Source: CAWATZ01 sp963784995
GTDB taxonomy: Bacteria > Planctomycetota > Planctomycetia > Gemmatales > Gemmataceae
Length of the DNA: 64,000 bases
Assembly (NCBI GenBank): GCA_963784995.1
Contig: CAWATZ010000024.1
Coordinates: forward strand, 372,001-436,000
Reading direction: 5' to 3'
Shown: positions 58,469 to 64,000 of the stretch, in pieces
Layout: every line of letters starts with the position of its first letter
Numbering within the stretch: the stretch's first letter is position 1
Made by a program: the position numbers and the translations under genes
The notes under the pieces: model-generated
What the model saw: only the letters and a program-made list of their open reading frames with translations
Databases searched by the model: none
Told to the model about the DNA's origin: nothing

Positions 58469-59467
58469 TCATTTCTCTCCTTTCGGTTGTCGCAGCATCA
58501 GGTCGTTGACGGCCTGGAGGGGATCCTTGTCCTCGTACAGGACGCGGTAAACCTCGGACACGATGGGCATGTCAAGGCCCATTTGTCGGGACCGCTGATG
58601 GACGCTGCGGGTGGTGTAGACCCCCTCGGCCACCATCGCCATGCCGGCCAGGATGTCGGCCAGCTTCTCGCCCTGGCCCAGCCGTTCGCCGACGGCCCGA
58701 TTCCGGCCGTGCTTGCTGACGCAGGTGGTGATCAGGTCGCCCATCCCGGCCAGGCCGGTGAAGGTCCCCGGCTCGGCCCCGCAGGCCACGGCAAAGCGGG
58801 TCATCTCGACCAGGCCGCGGGTCATCAGGGCCGCCCGGGTGTTGTCGCCGAAGCCGAGCCCGTCGCTGATCCCGGCCGCGATGCCAATGACGTTCTTCAG
58901 CGCTCCGCCCAGCTCGACGCCGATCGGGTCGAGGTTGGTGTAGACGCGGAAGCGGTCGGTGCTGAAGCGCTGCTGAATCCAGCGGATCAGCTGGATGTCC
59001 CGGCCGGCGACGACCACCGAGGTCGGCTGGCCGCGGCTGACCTCCTCGGCGTGGCTGGGACCGCTCAGCACCGCGACCTGATCGACGCCCAGCACCTCGG
59101 CCAGGATCTCGCTGGGGCGCAGGAAGGTGCCGATCTCCAGCCCCTTGGCCAGGCTGAGGATGGGCGGACCCGCCTTGACCTGGTCCGCGATGCGGCTGAA
59201 GGTCTCGCGGAGGTAGACCGTCGGCACGGCCGCGACCCACAGATCGGCCGACTCGACGGCCCGGCCGGCGTCGGTTGTGAGCGTGACAGACTCCGGGATG
59301 GGCACACCGGGCAGCAGGCGGACGTTCTCGCGCCGCTGCCGCAGCAGCCGGCCGTTCTCCTCGCGCGCGCTCCAGAGGGAGACGGCGTGCTCGGGGTCCT
59401 GGGCCAGCAGCAGGGCGATGGCGGTCCCCCAGGCGCCGTCGCCCAGGATGGCAAAGCGGATGGGCAT
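58469..59467 (-). CDS. gpsA: NAD(P)H-dependent glycerol-3-phosphate dehydrogenase
   Basis: GpsA reduces dihydroxyacetone phosphate to sn-glycerol-3-phosphate for phospholipid synthesis. In the 332-residue protein the Rossmann GDGAWGTAIALLLA is at residues 9-22, VAAVPT and LSLAKGLE follow, and the catalytic Lys is in GGALKNVIGIAAG. The C-terminal signatures GLGFGDNTRAALMTRGL, GLAGMGDLITTC and EGVYTTRSVHQ are present. Length is normal and the ATG at 59467 begins at the conserved sequence. It heads a minus-strand run. Confidence 0.96.
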   Translation of the reverse strand: MPIRFAILGDGAWGTAIALLLAQDPEHAVSLWSAREENGRLLRQRRENVRLLPGVPIPESVTLTTDAGRAVESADLWVAAVPTVYLRETFSRIADQVKAGPPILSLAKGLEIGTFLRPSEILAEVLGVDQVAVLSGPSHAEEVSRGQPTSVVVAGRDIQLIRWIQQRFSTDRFRVYTNLDPIGVELGGALKNVIGIAAGISDGLGFGDNTRAALMTRGLVEMTRFAVACGAEPGTFTGLAGMGDLITTCVSKHGRNRAVGERLGQGEKLADILAGMAMVAEGVYTTRSVHQRSRQMGLDMPIVSEVYRVLYEDKDPLQAVNDLMLRQPKGEK

Positions 59468-59709
59468 GAAACACCGGATCAGGCCAGGGGCGTACGACAG
59501 CCGCTCTCCTCATGATAAAGCGGGCAAACCCGGCAAGCCAATGCCGGATTGCGGATTGCGCCATCGGCCCGGCCGACTCCTTTCTTGAGCCAGAAAAATC
59601 GGCGAAGAGACGATTGCCGCCTGGCCGATGAGTACAGAACAAGCTCGACTGTGTCAGGCCGGCTTCTCTCCGCTCGTGGGGATCGGCCGGGCAAATGGGA
59701 GGATGTCAG

Positions 59710-59928
59710 ATGGCCCCGCATCTTCGTGTCTATCCGCACTCGTGGGAAGGTCCGGACGTTCAGCCCGCCACCGTCCGGGTCAGCCTGGGCGACCTGCTGC
59801 CTCTGGTGGCCCTGGCCCATCGGCAGAACTACCTCTGGCTGAAGGATTTCCTGGCGGACGAGGTGGTGATCACGCCCGACCTGTACGAGGTGCTGCGGGC
59901 CTTTCAGAGCAATCGCCCGGCGGCGTGA
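59710..59928 (+). CDS. Small conserved planctomycete protein
   Basis: A 72-residue protein from ATG 59710 with GGGAGG upstream; an in-frame ATG at 59695 is rejected for lack of a ribosome site. The composition is soluble (VRVSLGDLLPLVALAHRQNY and LWLKDFLADEVVITPDLYE). Proteins of this length and pattern occur in related planctomycetes, by memory of the family, not by search. The function is unknown. It is the only plus-strand gene between about 43 and 61 kb. Confidence 0.65.
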   Translation: MAPHLRVYPHSWEGPDVQPATVRVSLGDLLPLVALAHRQNYLWLKDFLADEVVITPDLYEVLRAFQSNRPAA

Positions 59929-60023
59929 GAAGTCGGATTCGGCAGCGACTCGCGTGTGCCGTGCTTCGGCGCACGGAGTGTGCCGCCGGGCTTTGGGCCA
60001 CGCCGCTCGCCCGTCCTACCATT

Positions 60024-60890
60024 TCAGGAAATGTCAATCTCCGGCTCGTCGTCGAGCAGCTCGGGCTTGCCCAGATCCTTCAAATCCTCGAAGCGTCCGC
60101 GCAGTTCCGCTTCCATCAACCGGATGCGTCCCTCCATTTCCCGGATCTTGGCCTGCATCGCCTCCAGCCGCCGGACCGAGTCTTCGCGCGGCCTGGGCCG
60201 GGGCACCTCGGGGTAATTGAGCTGCCGCTGCAGGGCCGCGAAGAAATAAAGCGGGTCGCGCTGCCGATTGGCCTTGGCGATCTTGCCTTCCTTCTCGCCG
60301 AACAGAGGCGGCAGGGGCGGCTCATAGTCCGGATCTTGCCGGCGTTGTTCATGGACGTACAGCTGGGAACGCAGGTAGATCAGGTCGGACAGGTCGATGA
60401 TGCCAACCTGGCTGTGGAGGTCGGTGAGAAAGGCCTTCCAATCGTTGTCGTAGACGGGATCGTCGGCCATGCTGATCAGGCCGTCATACCCCAGCCGATT
60501 GCGGCTGATCACCTCGAACTGGTACACGAACAGGCCGGCTGGAGTTACTTGCTGCGACCGATACTCGGCCTCGCGCTCCAGGACCAGCAGGGCGGTTTCG
60601 ATGCCGAATCGGCCGGTCTCGGTCTCGGTGCCGCGCACCACGAACGCCTGATACGGGGCGAAGTAGTGCGTCAGCCGCGAGAAGCCCGACGACAGCAAGC
60701 CGCTGTGTTTCAGCTCCGCGGCCAGGAACTGGATGGCCATGGGCAGGCGCGTGGTGGACAGGATTTCCTGATCGACGGTTTGCAGGACTTCCTGGGCCGG
60801 GTGGTTCTCCGCCATGCGCGCACGCAGGTTGCGGAAGAAGTAGGCCTGCTCGATGTACTCTTCCCGGTCCAGCAGCTTGGTGTTGCTCAT
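60024..60890 (-). CDS. Conserved planctomycete hypothetical protein
   Basis: A 288-residue protein from ATG 60890 (MSNTKLLDREEYIEQAYFF); a GTG three codons upstream is less likely. The N-terminal half is helical with LRARMAENHPAQEVLQTVD, the middle has EVISRNRLGYDGLISMADDP, and the C-terminal 60 residues form a coiled coil (AMQAKIREMEGRIRLMEAE). There is no signal peptide. It recalls a planctomycete-restricted family of unknown function. It precedes no obvious partner but shares strand with the FHA gene upstream. Confidence 0.75.
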   Translation of the reverse strand: MSNTKLLDREEYIEQAYFFRNLRARMAENHPAQEVLQTVDQEILSTTRLPMAIQFLAAELKHSGLLSSGFSRLTHYFAPYQAFVVRGTETETGRFGIETALLVLEREAEYRSQQVTPAGLFVYQFEVISRNRLGYDGLISMADDPVYDNDWKAFLTDLHSQVGIIDLSDLIYLRSQLYVHEQRRQDPDYEPPLPPLFGEKEGKIAKANRQRDPLYFFAALQRQLNYPEVPRPRPREDSVRRLEAMQAKIREMEGRIRLMEAELRGRFEDLKDLGKPELLDDEPEIDIS

Positions 60891-60974
60891 GATATCCACG
60901 AGGGTGCTTGCGCCGCGATACCGAACCCATCCTTCTTCATGCTATGGCGCAGCCCCTCTCTTCGCCAGCTGCGC

Positions 60975-61436
60975 TCACGACGCCTGACGATTGGGCGGCC
61001 AGATGGTCCGGGCGGCGGTCCGGTTCTTGAACAGGCTCTGGGCCAGGCTCTCGGCCTCGGCGCTGGCCCCGGCCTCGGCCGGCAGCTCGACCAGGAAGGT
61101 GAAGCCGCCGATGCGGACGCGGTCGCCCTGGCGGAGGACCATGCGCTCGATGGGCTGATCGTTGACGCAGACCCCGTTGAGGCTGTTCAGATCGACCACC
61201 TGCCAGCAACCGCCGTGGTACTGGAACCGGCAGTGTTTGCGGCTGACGTCGGGCAGCGGCAGGCGGACGTCGCATTCGGAGTGCCGGCCGACCAGGACGT
61301 CGGGCCGGGTCAATTCCAGGACCATTCCGCTGGGCTGCAGCAGCAGGCGCAGGGGAGTCAGGGACGGGACGGCCGACGCGAAATGGGGCCCCTGCGGCAG
61401 ACCAGCTACCGGAGGCGGCTTGGGGGAGTCATCCAT
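60975..61436 (-). CDS. FHA domain protein
   Basis: A 153-residue protein with one forkhead-associated domain at about residues 35-120. Phosphothreonine-binding motifs are intact: VLVGRHSECDVRL (Gly-Arg-His-Ser), PDVSRKHCRFQY (SxxH) and DLNSLNGVCVN (Asn-Gly). FHA domains read phosphorylated Thr on kinase substrates, so this may be a reader for one of the Ser/Thr kinases in the region. The N-terminus is Pro-rich, with no membrane helix. It is separated from the next gene by 84 bp. Confidence 0.9.
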   Translation of the reverse strand: MDDSPKPPPVAGLPQGPHFASAVPSLTPLRLLLQPSGMVLELTRPDVLVGRHSECDVRLPLPDVSRKHCRFQYHGGCWQVVDLNSLNGVCVNDQPIERMVLRQGDRVRIGGFTFLVELPAEAGASAEAESLAQSLFKNRTAARTIWPPNRQAS

Positions 61437-61570
61437 GACGGCTTCCTGTTCCGTGGCGGGTGGCGAGCGGACCCGGCCAGGCTGGCCGGAGGCTGTCGGG
61501 CGTCATGCCGGACGTTCCGGCTTATACCAGATGGGCAGGGCCCCTGAAAAGAGGATGTTGTTGCGCGCCT

Positions 61571-61695
61571 GCCGAGCCGCGCATGCAGCGCAGCGGAGTA
61601 AGCGGTTCTGCGGGCTCGCGGGCCGCTTACTCCGCTGCGCTGGGTGCGCGGCTCGGACAACCGCTTACTCCGCTGCGCTGCGTGCGCGGCTCGGC
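61571..61695. repeat. Inverted repeat with a duplicated right arm, family F
   Basis: A left arm (61571-61605) is complementary to two successive right arms (61623-61656 and 61661-61695), all built on gccgagccgcgca and gcagcggagtaagcgg. It lies upstream of the YTV gene and the FHA gene, between divergent starts. Confidence 0.8.
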
Positions 61696-61935
61696 AGGCG
61701 TGGGCGCGGCTCGGCAGAAGATGCCCGAATTGTTTAACGAAAACTCTGCCCCGGCGCAATAGTCCCAGGAAAACGGCACACTCCCGCTCTCTTGCCCACT
61801 TTTTGTCTCAAGAATCTTTTACCCAGTCTCATTCTTCAGGCAAAGTATCCGCAGAAGAACCTGAACGCCGAGTACGCATGCGGTGTTTCCAAACCTTCTG
61901 CGGAACCGAAACTCGTTTTGGCGAGGAGTCGAGAG

Positions 61936-64000
61936 ATGAGGCTGAGAACCCTATCGCTGACCGTGGCCCTGCTGGGGGCGACGGTCCTGGCGAAGCCAGC
62001 TCTGGCGGGGCCGTACTGTGGCGCGTGCAACTACCCTGCCGGGCTGGGCAGCACCGGACAGTGCTGCCTGCCGCCGATCCAGCAGAGAATCTGTTACGCC
62101 ACTGTCGTCGAGGAATGTCCCAAGATTTGCTATCGCCCATGCTACCGTACCGTTCTGCAGGAGTGCCGGTACACCATCTGCAAACCATGCTACGAGTGGA
62201 ACCTCCGGCCGCACTACTACACCGTGTGCAAGCCGTGCTACGAGGATTATGACGTTGTGCGCAAGTACACTGTCTTCAAGCCGTGCTACGAAACGCACTG
62301 CAAGACATGCTATTACACAGTGTGCAAGCCGTGCTACCAGGAATATCAGGTGCCGCAGTACTGGTGTACTTACAAGCCGATCTACACCCGGCACGTCAAG
62401 ACCTGCTATTACACCATCCACAAGCCTCACTACTACGAGGTGCAGGTGCCTCAGTACTGGTGTACCTACACTCCCGTTTACGAGAAGCACGTGCGGCAGG
62501 TGTGCTACACGGTCTGCAAGCCGTTCAACTACGAGGTCCAGGTGCCGCAGTACTGGTGTACCTACAAGCCGTGCTACACGCAGCACGTCAAGACCTGCTA
62601 TTACACGACCTACAAGCAGTGTGTGCAGGAGTACCAGGTGCCGCAGTATTACACCACCTGCAAGCCGTGCTACGAGCAGCACTACCGGACGGTGTGTTAC
62701 ACGACCTACAGGCCGTGCTACACCGAGTACCAGGTGCCGGTCAAGCACGTGACCTATCATCCGGTGTACACGCAGCACACCCACTGCGTCCCGGAGACGC
62801 ACTGCCGGACTGTGATGGAGCCCCGGCAGATGATCCAGAAGACGTACACCTGCGAGCCGGTCTGGACCAAAAAGCAGATCTGCGTGCAAACAGGCGACTG
62901 GGCGACGGAACAGACCTTCTGCCCCGGCCCGATCTGCCACAAGACCTGCCAGCTGCCCGGCAAATGGGAGTTTGACCCCTGCTGCTGCAGCTGCCGCTAC
63001 GTGCCGGGCCCGATCGTCTGCACGCAGGTGCAGATGCCCGGCCACTGGGTCTGCAAGAAGATCTGGGTGCCGCGTACGGAGATGCGGGAAATCTGCTGCT
63101 GCCATTACGTCCGCAAGGAACATTGCAACGTCATCAACTACTGCGTGTGCAAGCAGGTGCCTTACGTGGTCATGAAGCCGATCACCTGCACGACCTGCAA
63201 GATGGTGCCGCAGGAGCATTGCCAGATGATCACTTGCCGGAAATGCACCATGATTCCGGAATGCAAGACCTGCTGCATCCCGTACACCACTTGCCGGATG
63301 ATCCCGGAGCAGCATTGCCGGATGATCACCTGCCGGCGCTGCTATGCGATCCCGGAAGTGAAGTGCGTGCAGATCCCGTACACGGTCTGTCACGTGCAGC
63401 GTGAAGTGCATTGCAAGATGATCTGCTGCAAGCGCTGTGTGATGATCCCGGAAGTCAAGACCGTGTGCATCCCGTACACCACCTGCCGGATGATCCGGCA
63501 CGTGCATTGCCGGATGGTCTGCTGCAAGCGCTGTGTCATGGTCCCGGAGGTCAAGTGCTACCAGGTGCCGTACGTGGTCTGCCACGTGCAGCGTCAGGTC
63601 CACTGCCGGATGATCACCTGCCGGAAGTGCTTCATGATCCCGGAACTGAAGTGCGTCCAGGTGCCCTACGTGGTCTGCCGGATGATTCCGGAAGTGAAGT
63701 GTGAGGTGCTCAGGTGTCGGCGCATGAAGCTGGTGCCGGAGTGCAAGTGCTGCATGGTGCCCTACGTCACCTGCAAGATGGTGCCGCAGGAGTGCGTGCG
63801 CTTTGTGCCGACCCAGGTTTGCCACATGGAGCCGTATGTGGTCATGCAGCGGTTCTATCGGCAGGTGCCGTACTGTGTGCCGGTCTGCCCGCCGCCCAGC
63901 TGTCCGCCGGTTCCTTGCGGCCCGATGGGTGCGACGCCCCCCCCTGCGGGGAGCAAAGTGAGCCGGCAGGTCAATAACATGGAGTGGTATGCTCGGATGA
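61936..64000 (+). CDS. Cys/Tyr-rich YTV-type cell-surface protein (partial)
   Basis: The frame opens at ATG 61936 with GAGGAG upstream and stays open to the window edge (688 codons, no stop). Residues 1-24 are a signal peptide ending PALA. The mature part is extremely rich in Cys, Tyr, Val and Lys. In 62.15-62.75 kb about eight units read CKPCYxxxYQVPQYWCTYK or similar. In 63.1-63.8 kb, units alternate HCRMITCRKC, MIPEVKC and VQVPYVVC. This resembles the YTV/Cys-rich proteins of planctomycetes, thought to be cross-linked cell-wall or surface components. Such Cys density suggests many disulfides in an extracellular polymer. The C-terminus lies outside the window. Confidence 0.85.
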   Translation, partial: MRLRTLSLTVALLGATVLAKPALAGPYCGACNYPAGLGSTGQCCLPPIQQRICYATVVEECPKICYRPCYRTVLQECRYTICKPCYEWNLRPHYYTVCKPCYEDYDVVRKYTVFKPCYETHCKTCYYTVCKPCYQEYQVPQYWCTYKPIYTRHVKTCYYTIHKPHYYEVQVPQYWCTYTPVYEKHVRQVCYTVCKPFNYEVQVPQYWCTYKPCYTQHVKTCYYTTYKQCVQEYQVPQYYTTCKPCYEQHYRTVCYTTYRPCYTEYQVPVKHVTYHPVYTQHTHCVPETHCRTVMEPRQMIQKTYTCEPVWTKKQICVQTGDWATEQTFCPGPICHKTCQLPGKWEFDPCCCSCRYVPGPIVCTQVQMPGHWVCKKIWVPRTEMREICCCHYVRKEHCNVINYCVCKQVPYVVMKPITCTTCKMVPQEHCQMITCRKCTMIPECKTCCIPYTTCRMIPEQHCRMITCRRCYAIPEVKCVQIPYTVCHVQREVHCKMICCKRCVMIPEVKTVCIPYTTCRMIRHVHCRMVCCKRCVMVPEVKCYQVPYVVCHVQRQVHCRMITCRKCFMIPELKCVQVPYVVCRMIPEVKCEVLRCRRMKLVPECKCCMVPYVTCKMVPQECVRFVPTQVCHMEPYVVMQRFYRQVPYCVPVCPPPSCPPVPCGPMGATPPPAGSKVSRQVNNMEWYARM
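62275..63800 (+). repeat. Two blocks of tandem Cys-rich coding repeats
   Basis: The first block (about 62275-62720) repeats caggtgccgcagtactggtg near 62347, 62443 and 62538 with small changes. The second (about 63170-63800) repeats tgccggatgatc-type units every 60-100 bp. The repetition shows at DNA and protein level, so unequal recombination may change copy number. Confidence 0.75.

Noticed and set aside
59468..59709. Possible tRNA between gpsA and the small plus-strand gene
   Set aside because: No cloverleaf with T-loop and anticodon stem was found by eye, and no tRNA was seen elsewhere in the window.
61571..61695. Possible CRISPR array
   Set aside because: Only three copies in inverted orientation, with no regular spacers and no cas genes. 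It is an inverted repeat with one duplicated arm.
62275..63800. Direct repeats that could suggest CRISPR or a satellite
   Set aside because: The repeats keep one open frame and code for a Cys-rich repeat protein with a signal peptide.

Overview
The window looks like chromosomal DNA of a planctomycete, most likely of the Gemmataceae type. This is inferred from gene content, not from a marker gene: two DUF1549/DUF1553 (PSD1) plus DUF1501 pairs, WD40 proteins with planctomycete-style secretion signals, WD40-fused and TIR-fused Ser/Thr kinases, an FHA protein, a pRiA4b ORF-3-like protein, and a partial, extremely Cys/Tyr-rich YTV-type cell-surface protein at the right edge. The DNA is GC-rich, so almost every gene carries long antisense shadow frames.

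Layout. 1-2.5 kb: an IS66 transposase remnant abutting a WD40 gene that has lost its head. 2.7-8.9 kb: a redoxin/cytochrome/copper-monooxygenase/EF-hand protein converging on a PSD1-DUF1501 pair. 9.0-11.1 kb: small minus-strand accessory genes (hicB with a decayed hicA, an Imm1-like protein, two unknowns). 11.3-25.9 kb: mainly housekeeping genes (WD40-HEAT protein, DUF1025-like metallopeptidase, creatininase, truA, aroA, secreted coiled-coil protein, aldo/keto reductase, VWA protein, GH57 branching enzyme, MFS transporter). 26-38 kb: zinc-ribbon Ser/Thr kinase-WD40, VCBS protein, sigma factor with a membrane partner, C45-type hydrolase, M48-TPR protease. 37.8-40 kb: a retron-like module (reverse transcriptase, structured DNA just upstream of its start, and a pRiA4b-type gene). 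40-43 kb: PIG-L deacetylase and PQQ propeller protein. 43-59.5 kb: a long minus-strand block, in transcription order gpsA, DUF1802, PSD1, ParA, small unknown, DUF1501, Ser/Thr kinase with three TIR-like regions, and a ~2190-residue nSTAND-WD40-TPR protein. 59.7-64 kb: small conserved genes, FHA protein and the YTV protein.

Two features are the best candidates for unusual biology: the retron-like module at 37.8-40.0 kb and the kinase-TIR plus nSTAND-WD40-TPR pair at 43-52 kb, which resembles known planctomycete signalling or conflict systems. A second theme is a population of long, mostly perfect inverted repeats (arms 15-37 bp) in the gaps between genes. Several share arms between distant sites, one is MITE-like, and one is read in frame inside a protein.

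Caution: about nine genes are each broken by a single frameshift while the conserved sequence continues in another frame. That suggests uncorrected indels in the assembly rather than real gene decay. These genes are annotated over their full span.
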